A DNA stretch of 64,000 bases from Prosapia bicincta (GCA_036971475.1 JBAIZL010000002.1:52639229-52703228), one strand, 5' to 3'; positions 31,245 through 39,318 are shown, counted from the stretch's first letter. Translations and numbers: made by a program. Notes: generated by a model from the sequence alone, not told the origin.

Positions 31245-32133
31245 ATGGAGAAACAAAGGAAGTTGGTAAACGAAATAAAAGTGTTGAGCGAAACCATCAG
31301 AAAAAAAATTAAGCCTTGAAGTTAGGCATAAGCGAAAGGGATAAATACTTGGAGACCACTTTCAAACCGATAGTAGAACCGTTAAAGAAGATATCTGAAA
31401 AATTCGGTGAAAACGCATGGATTGATGGTGACGCGCAAGACATAATACCCTTTAAACAGTTGACGGGCCCATCAGCAGACTATGTAACGGATGAAGATGA
31501 TGGAAGAACGTCTGTTCACGAGTCAACTAAAGACGTCAGTATATTGAGCGATAATATATCGAGTAAAGGTCCTATGGGTAAAAAGTATTTATTAAAGATG
31601 TTAGATTCAATGTCTGATACAAGCAGGAAGAAACAATACCATACGTTCGGCGCTCGGTTGGCTAAAGACGAGACATTGGATATTGGTGACGCGAAATTGG
31701 AGATCACCAACAAAGATAACATACTGGTAAAGAATAAAACGTTTCGAGGTACGCGCGGTCTGTTCGAGCTAATCTTCAATTATATTCCAGAGAAATATAC
31801 AAAAAAAATCGCGAAAATTTTAAACGCATTTGCCAACTGACCAACGCTCATAGAAAGGGATGCAGTTCTAACGCACCTGTGTACAGGAACAGGTCAAAGA
31901 AATATAAAAGAATTATAGCACATCTATTTCCTCCGAGAGAAGACCGCAAATCAGGAGCTGGTGCGAATTTAAAAGACACTCATCATACCAACGTTGTTTA
32001 TTAAAATAATGCAAACGAGTTAGTGAATCGTCTGCGTTTGTTATATGACTCTATGTCTGCAGGACACACGGGGCTAGAGAACGAGGTAGTGTCGTTGACA
32101 GAAGAATTAAAACGAAGAAACGTTATTGCTTAA
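31245..32133 (+). pseudogene. DUF8207-like protein, second copy, with frameshifts (outer element)
   Basis: Relative of the 5895-6836 gene. ATG 31245 opens a 24-codon frame (MEKQRKLVNEIK...) that closes just after an A8 run at 31301-31308. A different frame is open from 31316 to 31840, with HTFGARLAKDETLDIGDA and GTRGLFELIFNYIPEKYTKK. Another shift falls in an A8 run at about 31801-31808, after which the expected LTNAHRKG continues to a TAA at 32002-32004. A further in-frame piece (32005-32133) carries NELVNRLRLLYDSMSAGH and EEL, a segment I recall as common in arthropod Polinton proteins. At least three breaks. Confidence 0.7.
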
Positions 32134-32147
32134 CTTCATTTATAAAG

Positions 32148-32824
32148 ATGAGCGTGGACAAGTTTGGTCGTCATCAAATCTCCAAGAGTAAAGTCGCTGT
32201 TAGAGCTCAGCCAGGTGAACGGGGTCCCAAAGGACCTTCAGGCGTAGGATTTAAACTCACTAGAAACGGAAATTACGATATGCAAAACAAAATTATCGAA
32301 AATGTTGGTACGCCTGTGTCATCATACGATGCTGCTACATTGGAATACGTAAGGTCTGTGACACCGTTATTATCGAAAGATGGTTTCGAGTTCTACAACA
32401 AACGTTTGAGCGGAGTTGGTAACCCTATAGAACAGTTGGATGCCGTAAACATAGAAACTCTAGAAAGGTTTTTACGTCTTCACTCTTCCATTACATGCAT
32501 ACTGGAGACGGGAGAAGAGTAGCTTTACCGGGTGTAGATGGGCGTACCTATTTAAACTGGAAGTACATCTTTGGTGGTACAAAGTTGAAGTTTATTCCAA
32601 AAGAGAAACCAGTCGCAAACAAGAGACACAAGCAGGATTCAGTCATACAACCGAAAGCTATAGCAGAACCTGTGGAAACATATAAGAACGACTTTTCTGA
32701 AGGAGAAAATCGAAAATTGAGCAGTGAAGGGGATACAACGGATAATATAAATAGATACGATAACACAAGATGCAGAGTGCACACGCACGAAGGAAGTGGA
32801 GGGTTGCACCTAGTCTGCAAATAG
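32148..32824 (+). pseudogene. Collagen/fiber-like virion protein, frame interrupted (outer element)
   Basis: Starts MSVDKFGRHQISKSK like the nested 13631 gene. It then has a short collagen-like GERGPKGPSGVG, a GFKLTRNGNYDMQNK segment, and two fiber-like repeats of the P-x(4)-DA type (VSSYDAATLEYV and IEQLDAVNIETL). The frame closes at 32522, while a second frame open from 32495 to 32824 (GRRVALPGVDGRTYLNWKYIFGG, then a charged tail) probably is its continuation. The last ~145 bases are part of the cassette shared with the nested element. It could be an attachment fiber, judged from the repeats only. Confidence 0.55.
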
Positions 32825-33256
32825 ATAGTATATATTCAAGAAAATAATTCAGTTTATAATATAGGAGATATGGTTGCATACCCGAGATACAGTACACCTG
32901 GAAGCAGACTGGAATCGTTCAACAACACCAGATTTGTATACTTCCGCCCTTATGCTTGGCAATTTGCAGAAGCCGGTTTTTTCTTTCACTCTCCACCTGA
33001 TGGCGTTATATGCTTTTAATGTGGTGGTGGTTTAAAGGATTGGGAAGCACATGGATTTCAATGAATCGAACATGGTGGATGGTTTCCGAGGTGCGGTTAT
33101 TTAAAATTAGTAAAGGGTGAGGATTTTGGAGCACGATGTCATGCTGTGCGTAGGATGACGGTTTACTCATACCCAATACCAATACACCCAGCAAAGAAGA
33201 GGAAACAGGGATAAGCAACGTCTTTATTTGTACAAGGCTAATGTAATGTATTGTTA
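32678..33256 (+). repeat. BIR cassette, outer copy
   Basis: Near-identical partner of 17136-17728. Here the cassette starts inside an open reading frame (32495-32824) and is in its expected context, which suggests this lineage is the donor. Confidence 0.85.
32870..33214 (+). pseudogene. BIR-domain (IAP-like) gene killed by two stops (outer element)
   Basis: 114-codon homologue of the intact 17326-17679 gene. A TAA at 33017-33019 replaces the residue between the first two zinc cysteines, and a TGA at 33062-33064 replaces the Trp before the zinc His. All zinc-ligand codons are otherwise retained. The leader and the basic C-terminus (HPAKKRKQG) are the same. Recent death is implied by the few changes. 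Confidence 0.88.
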
Positions 33257-33334
33257 TATAGAGAGCGAAACTAAAAATAATACATATTTCAAATTTACTT
33301 CTTGAGGAGGAAACATCCGTCATAAATTTACAAG

Positions 33335-33574
33335 ATGGCTTTGACTGCTAGATATATAGAGTATTATCCGCTACGCATCGATCAAAAAGATGCTGTTAAC
33401 ATTTTCTCAACCGAGATGAATAAGCTATTGGATCAAGGATTCAGCATGAGAGTTACAGTCGGCGCCTCTAACTATGGAAAGGATACTACCGACGCTCGTG
33501 GAACGTCACCAATATCTTATCCTCCAGAAGCGGAAATACCAGCCGTTTACGGTATTGCGGAGGAGGAGAATTGA
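33335..33574 (+). CDS. Small unknown protein (outer element)
   Basis: 79 residues beginning MALTARYIEYYPLRIDQKDAVN and ending in an acidic/proline-rich tail (SYPPEAEIPAVYGIAEEEN). It lies between the dead BIR gene and the phospholipase-like gene, and ends with a poly(A) signal-like AATAAA at about 33648. No homologue is seen in the nested element and no domain is recognised. Confidence 0.45.
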   Translation: MALTARYIEYYPLRIDQKDAVNIFSTEMNKLLDQGFSMRVTVGASNYGKDTTDARGTSPISYPPEAEIPAVYGIAEEEN

Positions 33575-33919
33575 CCGGAGAAGAGCTGTTACTTCCATTT
33601 ACTATTTAGTTAAGTGTAATACAATGTAAATATTATTTTTTTTGTTCAATAAAAAGTTAATGTGATACATGTGTTAGTAATTATTGTTGTAAAAAGAATA
33701 ACAATTATTAAATATATATATACAAAATAAAAAATAATAAATAAAATAAAACAAGTAATAATTATTGCAATCATTTGGATGTGATAGAGGTATTTCTTTA
33801 TTTTAAAAAAAACTTGGTATGAAGTGGTTTGTTATTATAAACTAACAAGTTTCTACAACAAATGGACATTCTATATGAAGTAACCGTGTAGATAAATAAT
33901 AGATACATATATATTTAAT
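33575..33919. other. AT-rich intergenic region
   Basis: Low-complexity A/T sequence with AATAAA at about 33648 and again near 33727-33750. A TATA-like ATACATATATATT lies directly before the ATG at 33920. No gene. Confidence 0.6.
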
Positions 33920-34360
33920 ATGTTAAACGGTAAAACATTTAGTAACGGAAAGAAGTTTGTAAGAGAAGGAAGTGGTTTATCATCATCACTTGTAAGACTT
34001 GCGAAGAAAGCGGTCGGTATTATTCCAGTTAGTGCCGTAGTCAACAGGGCTATCGACGCTTTACCGGTGGAATTACACATTCCGGGTGGGTATAGATATT
34101 GCGGCCCAGGTACAAAGTTGAAAAAACGTTTGGCACGAGGAGATCGGGGTATATATAAGTTAGACGAAGCCTGTAAGGTCCACGACATAGTTTATTCCCG
34201 ATATTCTGATTCAGCATCACGTTCTGTAGCAGACAGGGTTTTAGCAGAAAAAGCTTGGCAAAGGGCTAAGTCTAGTGACGCTAGTATTGGTGAAAGAGCG
34301 GCTGCTTTAGCGGTGGCCGGAGCGATGAAGCAAAAAGTGCAATCGGAGGTGGACGGATGA
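33920..34360 (+). CDS. Parvovirus-type phospholipase A2 domain protein, intact (outer element)
   Basis: 146 residues. The calcium loop YCGPGT is at 60-65 and the catalytic His88-Asp89 pair in ACKVHDIVY. Flanking sequence matches the nested homologue (PVELHIPG, SRSVADRVLAEKAWQRAKSSDASIGERAAALAV). The N-terminus has a short hydrophobic stretch after VREGSGLSSS. The stop overlaps the ATG of the next gene (ATGA at 34357-34360), a coupling also suggested in the nested element. By analogy with parvovirus VP1 it would act on endosomal membrane during entry. The presence of the whole domain in both lineages implies sustained selection. Confidence 0.85.
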   Translation: MLNGKTFSNGKKFVREGSGLSSSLVRLAKKAVGIIPVSAVVNRAIDALPVELHIPGGYRYCGPGTKLKKRLARGDRGIYKLDEACKVHDIVYSRYSDSASRSVADRVLAEKAWQRAKSSDASIGERAAALAVAGAMKQKVQSEVDG

Positions 34361-34896
34361 AAAGGAGAATAAGAAAAAGACGTAAAAGGGTGTCTGTCAG
34401 AGGAGTAGGTCGAAAGAGGACAGACAGTAAGTACAGGAGAAGACGTAGGAACAATGGTTCAAAAAACGGGAGGGGGTTGTACCTGCGACCGTACAGAAAT
34501 GTGTATTTAACAGTAGTAGAAAACTCGTATTACCGAACAAGGCATTGACGAATGAAAAGCTCGAACGTTACGCATACTGCCTTTCTATACCGAATTTTCA
34601 GAGGCGACTTTATGAGATACAATCTTCCGTCAAAACCTCGTGTAAACGAATCAGCTATAGTGAACTTGATCAGCACCGTCGGGTCGGGAACGCATTGGGT
34701 CTGTTACAAAAAATTAGGAAGCTCAGTGTTTTACTTCGATAGTTTCGGCAACTTGCCACCACCATCGGAATTGAATCAGTATTTATGATCGGCAAAAACA
34801 ATTCTATACAATTATGAAAGAAGGCAACCGGAAGAGTCGTTAATTTGCGGTCATTTATGTTTAGAATTCCTGGCAAATAAAGTCAGTGTCATTTAA
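34357..34896 (+). pseudogene. Basic core-like N-terminus plus adenain-like protease, broken (outer element)
   Basis: ATG 34357 starts an Arg-rich segment (MKRRIRKRRKRVSVRG...) with GRGLYLRPYRN, paralleling GRGYYLKPY in the nested copy. The protease then appears in pieces across frames: LERYAYCLSIPNF (frame from 34545), FRGDFMRYNLP...GTHWVCYKK...YFDSFGNLPPP (34552-34788), a TGA at 34786-34788, and CGHLCLEFLANK to 34896. The His, Asp and Cys of the catalytic triad are all still encoded, but not in one frame. The Arg-rich start recalls adenoviral core peptides; whether it is cleaved from the protease is unknown. Confidence 0.75.
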
Positions 34897-34897
34897 G

Positions 34898-35611
34898 ATG
34901 TCTTCGTACAGGGTAACCCTTACTGGGGACGAGTCTATACTGAGGAGCGTGCTGTTTCCACCTTTAAGGCTGCACGAAGAAAGCCAGTGGGAAGCGGCTC
35001 TATTAGAATTCACTACATACAATTCCATACCAAACGTCACCAAAGGCATTAACAACAAATTACACTAAAGAAAAGCGGGTGACGTAAAAAACAATAAAAT
35101 ATTCGAGATAGTATTGCCTACAGGGTCTTACGAAATTGACGAAGTGAACAGAGCGTTATAGAGATCCATAGGTTACAGCAACTTTTCGCTTACGGCAAAT
35201 AACAGCCTCCTTCGATGCGAAATAGTTACTAAATTCAACATACATTTCGATCAACCACATTCTATCGGATCGCTGTTGCGGTTTAAAAGAAACCTCGCAC
35301 CGAACGAAGAAAAAAAACCTCATTTAGGCGATGAAGAGGTCACTATTATAAAGGTAAACAACATCGAAATTTCCTGTAACATCATAGACGGTACTTACAA
35401 AAACGGAAAGAGGGAACATATTATACATTCGTTTTTTCCATCGGTTCCGCCGGGATATAAAATGATGGAAGTACCACAAAATCTGGTTTACTTGCCGATA
35501 AAATTCAGTTTGATTTCAGAAGTCGTAGTGAGAGTGCTTGACCAAGACGGGGATCCAGTTGATTTTAGAGGAGAAACTATAAGCATCAGGTTGCATATAA
35601 AACGAGTATGA
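34898..35611 (+). pseudogene. Minor capsid (penton) protein with two in-frame stops (outer element)
   Basis: Homologue of the nested 14980-15669 gene from MSSYRVTLTGDES onward. TAA at 35066-35068 and TAG at 35159-35161 interrupt an otherwise continuous frame. Shared segments are LPTGSYEID, HSIGSLLRFK, EHIIHSFFPSVPPGYKMME and VRVLDQDGDPVDFRGE. It overlaps neither the protease nor the MCP but shares its last bases with the small gene at 35608. Confidence 0.8.
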
Positions 35612-35841
35612 GTATGGGCTTAGACTTTATTAACGATACTCTTGATGGAACGAAATTAAGTTCTTGTGAACAGATAGAAAGGATAACAAGTGAGAACAAG
35701 ACGTTTCTAGAAAGAATAGGTTTCACAGTTCTTAACGATGGATATATTAGACATAGGCCACGGTCCGGTGTTCGACGAAACGATTTGGGAGAAGGAGTAT
35801 CACAGCCACAACCCTTACGCTTCATCCAGATTAGGAAATAA
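35608..35841 (+). CDS. Small conserved protein overlapping the MCP start (outer element)
   Basis: 77 residues (MSMGLDFINDTLDGTKLS...). NKTFLERIGFTV matches NKEFLESLGYSV of the nested 15672-15833 ORF. The C-terminal ~35 codons overlap the first ~104 bases of MCP in another frame, so the tail may be constrained by MCP rather than conserved itself. Its ATG overlaps the penton stop (35608-35611). Function unknown. Confidence 0.6.
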   Translation: MSMGLDFINDTLDGTKLSSCEQIERITSENKTFLERIGFTVLNDGYIRHRPRSGVRRNDLGEGVSQPQPLRFIQIRK

Positions 35842-36964
35842 CGACGAAATCCGTATTCCTATTCAATCGCAAGACGCGTACACTCTGCCGTCGGAGAGCT
35901 ACCTGTACATCGAAGGAAAGGTGACAAAAAAAGATGGGACTGTGGGAACGGAAGTCCCGTTTGTGAATAACGCGATGTCGTATCTCTTCGAGGAGATCAG
36001 ATATGAAATTTCCGGTTATACGGTTGATTCCGTGAAACGCGTGGGAATAACCAGCACTCTAAAAGGCCTAGTATCTCTTTCGGCTCCAGATCGCAACATT
36101 ATAAGAATGTCCGGTTGGTTGTATCCTACCGATATTAATGAAAAGCCGAACTCAACAGGGAATTTTGACTTTTTTATTCCGCTTCAAATACTGTTGGGGT
36201 TTGCAGAGGATTACCGTAGAATAATAATGAACGTCCGTCAAGAGTTGGTTCTGATAAGATCTTCTTCAGACAACGATTGCATAATAGGAGCTACCAGTGC
36301 AACCGATGCCACATTGGATTGGAAATGCGTTTTGGAAAAGATAGTATGGCGGGTGCCGCACGTGAGATTGTCGGATGAACACAAGGTCAGGCTTTTGAGA
36401 GAGCTAAACGATGACCACGATATCGTGGTACCATTTCGGACTTGGGAGTTGCACGAATACCCCGTACTGCCGCAAACTCAGAGACATTCATGGACGATAA
36501 AAACGTCGAACCAAATAGAGAAACCAAGATTTGTAATTTTTGCATTTCATACTAACAGAAAGCACGTCATTACAAGATATTCAACTCATTTCGATCATTG
36601 CAATCTTAAAAACGTAAAACTGTTCCTAAACTCGCAGTTTTTCCCGTACGACAACGTTAGCGCCGATTTTTCGAAAAAACGTTATTCAATGGTGTACGAG
36701 ATGTGCGCTAAGTTTCAATCATCGTATTACGGTCGTAAGAACGTGCCTCTGTTTTCTCCGGAATCGTATGTGCAATATTCACCAATAGTGGTTATTGATT
36801 GTTCGAAACAGAACGAATCTGTGAAGAGCTCAACAGTTGATATCAGGTTAGAATTTGAGACAGCAGAAAATATTCCTGACAAAACGGCTCCTTACTGTTT
36901 GATTTTACACGATACGATAGTAAATTATACGCCTCTCACAGGGAGTGTAAAGAGAGTGTCGTAG
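35738..36964 (+). CDS. Major capsid protein, double jelly roll, intact (outer element)
   Basis: 408 residues, one open frame. The hallmarks are shared with the nested copy: YHSHNPYASSRLGNNDEIRI, NNAMSYLFEEIRYEI, LLGFAEDYRRIIMNVRQELVL, KTSNQIEKPRFVIFAFHT, LNSQFFPYDN, KFQSSYYG and NYTPLTGSV. Arthropod Polinton capsid proteins of this size are annotated as double-jelly-roll-like. It would trimerise to form pseudo-hexagonal capsomers of an icosahedral particle. Synteny after penton supports the call. The preceding small gene overlaps its start. Confidence 0.88.
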   Translation: MDILDIGHGPVFDETIWEKEYHSHNPYASSRLGNNDEIRIPIQSQDAYTLPSESYLYIEGKVTKKDGTVGTEVPFVNNAMSYLFEEIRYEISGYTVDSVKRVGITSTLKGLVSLSAPDRNIIRMSGWLYPTDINEKPNSTGNFDFFIPLQILLGFAEDYRRIIMNVRQELVLIRSSSDNDCIIGATSATDATLDWKCVLEKIVWRVPHVRLSDEHKVRLLRELNDDHDIVVPFRTWELHEYPVLPQTQRHSWTIKTSNQIEKPRFVIFAFHTNRKHVITRYSTHFDHCNLKNVKLFLNSQFFPYDNVSADFSKKRYSMVYEMCAKFQSSYYGRKNVPLFSPESYVQYSPIVVIDCSKQNESVKSSTVDIRLEFETAENIPDKTAPYCLILHDTIVNYTPLTGSVKRVS

Positions 36965-37002
36965 AGGTTTTTTGTTTTGATCAGTGGTATGGGGTGGCGA
37001 TG

Positions 37003-37010
37003 TATATAAG
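37003..37010 (+). promoter_or_regulatory. TATA box upstream of the 37109 gene
   Basis: TATATAAG about 100 bases before the ATG, in the short spacer after MCP. Confidence 0.55.
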
Positions 37011-37108
37011 AAAGTCGGATGGAGTTGTTTTCATTTAAAACTTTGATCTCGACCAGTCAAGAACACGTTCCAGACATTCATAGTTAGAAAGGACCTTGAA
37101 CGCACATA

Positions 37109-37990
37109 ATGAACACATGTAGTGAGACGGACGCTCCTTTAGCGGGTGGTGTTAAGTTGGAAGAAAACGTGGATGATAAGGTTTCTAACAAAAGTTCAAA
37201 AGAAACTCGTGTAGAAATACCAGAGTTTAAAGACGTTGACAACGCTCTAAGCTCGCCCTATAATAACGCAATACGTCTGACGGAAATGAAAAGGAAAAGG
37301 GAAGACGATCTTGAAGATGATATAAGCGATATGTTTATCGGTGCTTATCTCCGTGCTTTGTACCCTCTAACTGCGTGCATGGGTAAGAACGTGACCGTAG
37401 GGGTTTTTGAGTCTCTGTCTCTTTCGCCAGGAGTGCTCATCAACCACTCCAAAAGATACATATTGTTTACAGCGGATTCGTTCAATACGTTTGTCGGCTA
37501 CTTGAACGTTATTGAAACCTTCCTAGCCTGTCGAGAAAGCGGAAAGAAGACACGTTTGATATTACCCGGAACAGATATCGAAGTTGACACCGTAAAGATA
37601 TACGGTAAACACTACGTTCGTAATAAAGATTATCATCGGAACGGGCAAAAGATTATGTTGACACCTAGAGATTTTTACGTACTGAATGGTTTGGTTCTTG
37701 CCGTTGAAAGGTACTTGGAACAGTTGAAGTTGTCTGAGGGAAGTATTAGAGACTATGTAGAGGCTTGTTTAAAAGGTGGGATTTGTGAGCCACCAGAGTA
37801 CGGTTACATTGATTATAGCATATACAACCAGTTGCCACAAGAGGTTGAACTCAATAGACAGCTGTTGCTTATGTTGGATCACGAAACGAGCGTCGAAGAC
37901 GAGGAGGAAGATATCAAGAACGTTGAACCGATAACGTCGTGGGAAGATGAGAACGTTACGAGCATTCTTCCTAAGCAGGAAGAGGTATAA
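37109..37990 (+). CDS. Unknown 293-residue protein (outer element)
   Basis: Acidic N- and C-terminal thirds (KRKREDDLEDDISD; SVEDEEEDIKNVEP) flank a central region rich in beta-like hydrophobic patterns (VGVFESLSLSPGVLI, RYILFTADSFNTFVGYL). No recognised domain and no counterpart in the nested element. It has its own TATA box at 37003. Its stop lies inside the TATA box of the next gene. The last 290 bases are duplicated at 38475-38764. Confidence 0.6.
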   Translation: MNTCSETDAPLAGGVKLEENVDDKVSNKSSKETRVEIPEFKDVDNALSSPYNNAIRLTEMKRKREDDLEDDISDMFIGAYLRALYPLTACMGKNVTVGVFESLSLSPGVLINHSKRYILFTADSFNTFVGYLNVIETFLACRESGKKTRLILPGTDIEVDTVKIYGKHYVRNKDYHRNGQKIMLTPRDFYVLNGLVLAVERYLEQLKLSEGSIRDYVEACLKGGICEPPEYGYIDYSIYNQLPQEVELNRQLLLMLDHETSVEDEEEDIKNVEPITSWEDENVTSILPKQEEV

Positions 37991-37994
37991 AAGG
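37986..37994 (+). promoter_or_regulatory. TATA box overlapping the upstream stop codon
   Basis: TATAAAAGG; the TAA at 37988-37990 is the stop of the 37109-37990 gene. It sits 74 bases before the ATG at 38068. Confidence 0.65.
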
Positions 37995-38067
37995 CGACAA
38001 GGATCGACACCTATATGCAGTCTGCGTCCGGACGTTTTGGAGATTAGAATACAAGGGAAAACAAATA

Positions 38068-38481
38068 ATGGAACGATCCGCTTGCGTGTTAGAGCTGCAA
38101 TGTTTTAAAGGAGAGTGTAACGCGTTTATAGTGAAGGAACTCGTATTATTGGACCTACAAACAAACGCTACCTACACGTTCCTGTTTAAACCGCCTTTCG
38201 AATACTCTACCTTGAGCAATAAATACAAGAGGACCAACAATTGGTTGAGTAAGAATTATCATCACATATCGTGGGAGGAAGGGTTCACCGATTACGTAGA
38301 GCTTTGTAACGTCATGTTACACTACGTGAAACAGTTCGATCTGATATTTACAACGAGTGACGAAAAGGCGAAATGGATTCGTGGTTTCACTTCTGCTGAA
38401 GTTATCGATATCGGTTCTTCAAGAGAATGGACCTTCCTGAGAGGAATCCAGAACGTTTGTAAAAGCGTTATAGACCGTTGA
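38068..38481 (+). CDS. DFQGF-family protein, copy 1, C-terminally truncated by duplication (outer element)
   Basis: 137 residues (MERSACVLELQCFKGECNAF...). It matches the N-terminal half of the nested 10765-11568 protein (FIVKEL, FKPPFEY, SWEEGF). The duplication junction ends it at CKSVIDR; the longer ending is found only on copy 2. It has its own TATA box at 37986. Function unknown. It may still be expressed as a truncated protein. Confidence 0.65.
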   Translation: MERSACVLELQCFKGECNAFIVKELVLLDLQTNATYTFLFKPPFEYSTLSNKYKRTNNWLSKNYHHISWEEGFTDYVELCNVMLHYVKQFDLIFTTSDEKAKWIRGFTSAEVIDIGSSREWTFLRGIQNVCKSVIDR

Positions 38482-38764
38482 AAGGTATTTGGAACAGTTG
38501 AAGTTGTCTGAGGGAAGTATTAGAGACTATGTAGAGGCTTGTTTAAAAGGTGGGATTTGTGAGCCACCAGAGTACGGTTACATTGATTATAGCATATACA
38601 ACCGGTTGCCACAAGAGGTTGAACTCAATAGACAGCTGTTGCTTATGTTGGATCACGAAACGAGCGTCGAAGACGAGGAGGAAGATATCAAGAACGTTGA
38701 ACCGATAACGTCGTGGGAAGATGAGAACGTTACGAGCATTCTTCCTAAGCAGGAAGAGGTATAA
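38475..38764 (+). pseudogene. Duplicated 3' fragment of the 37109 gene
   Basis: No start codon from the original gene. It repeats 37701-37990 almost exactly, including the acidic tail and stop. Confidence 0.85.
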
Positions 38765-38768
38765 AAGG
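38760..38768 (+). promoter_or_regulatory. TATA box, duplicate of 37986-37994
   Basis: Identical TATAAAAGG 774 bases downstream, again containing the stop codon of the upstream fragment. Confidence 0.6.
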
Positions 38769-38841
38769 CGACAAGGATCGACACCTATATGCAGTCTGCG
38801 TCCGGACGTTTTGGAGATTAGAATACAAGGGAAAATAAATA

Positions 38842-39318
38842 ATGGAACGATCCGCTTGCGTGTTAGAGCTGCAATGTTTTAAAGGAGAGTGTAACGCGTT
38901 TATAGTGAAGGAACTCGTATTATTGGACCTACAAACAAACGCTACCTACACGTTCCTGTTTAAACCGCCTTTCGAATACCCTACCTTGAGCAATAAATAC
39001 AAGAGAACCAACAATTGGTTGAGTAAGAATTATCATCACATATCGTAGGAGGAAGGGTTCACCGATTACGTAGAGCTTTGTAACGTCATGTTACACTACG
39101 TGAAACAGTTCGATCTGATATTTACAACGAGTGACGAAAAGGCGAAATGGATTCGTGGTTTCACTTCTGCTGAAGTTATCGATATCGGTTCTTCAAGAGA
39201 ATAGACCTTCCTGAGAGGAATCCAGAACGTTTGTAAAAGCGTTATAGACCCGCAACACAAAGAAAGTAATTGCGCGCTTCTACGTGCAATGAAAGTCGCG
39301 ACAGTCTTAAAACTATGA
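38842..39318 (+). pseudogene. DFQGF-family protein, copy 2, with two stops (outer element)
   Basis: Second copy of the 38068 gene with the original 3' end (through CALLRAMKVATVLK to 39318). TAG codons at 39046-39048 and about 39202-39204 stand where copy 1 has Trp. Thus copy 1 lacks the end and copy 2 has the end but is interrupted. Confidence 0.85.

Larger units (their letters stand above)
37701..39250 (+). repeat. 774-bp tandem duplication
   Basis: Copy 1 is 37701-38474 and copy 2 is 38475-39248/39250, with only a handful of differences. It contains the 3' end of the 37109 gene, the TATA box and most of the 38068 gene. The junction shares the short sequence ACC/CCG. It truncates the first copy of the 38068 gene and leaves the full 3' end on copy 2. 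Confidence 0.93.

Noticed and set aside
31301..31808. Programmed frameshifting in the A8 runs of the second DUF8207-like gene
   Set aside because: No stem-loop at the right distance, and a further in-frame stop follows. Decay or sequence error is simpler.
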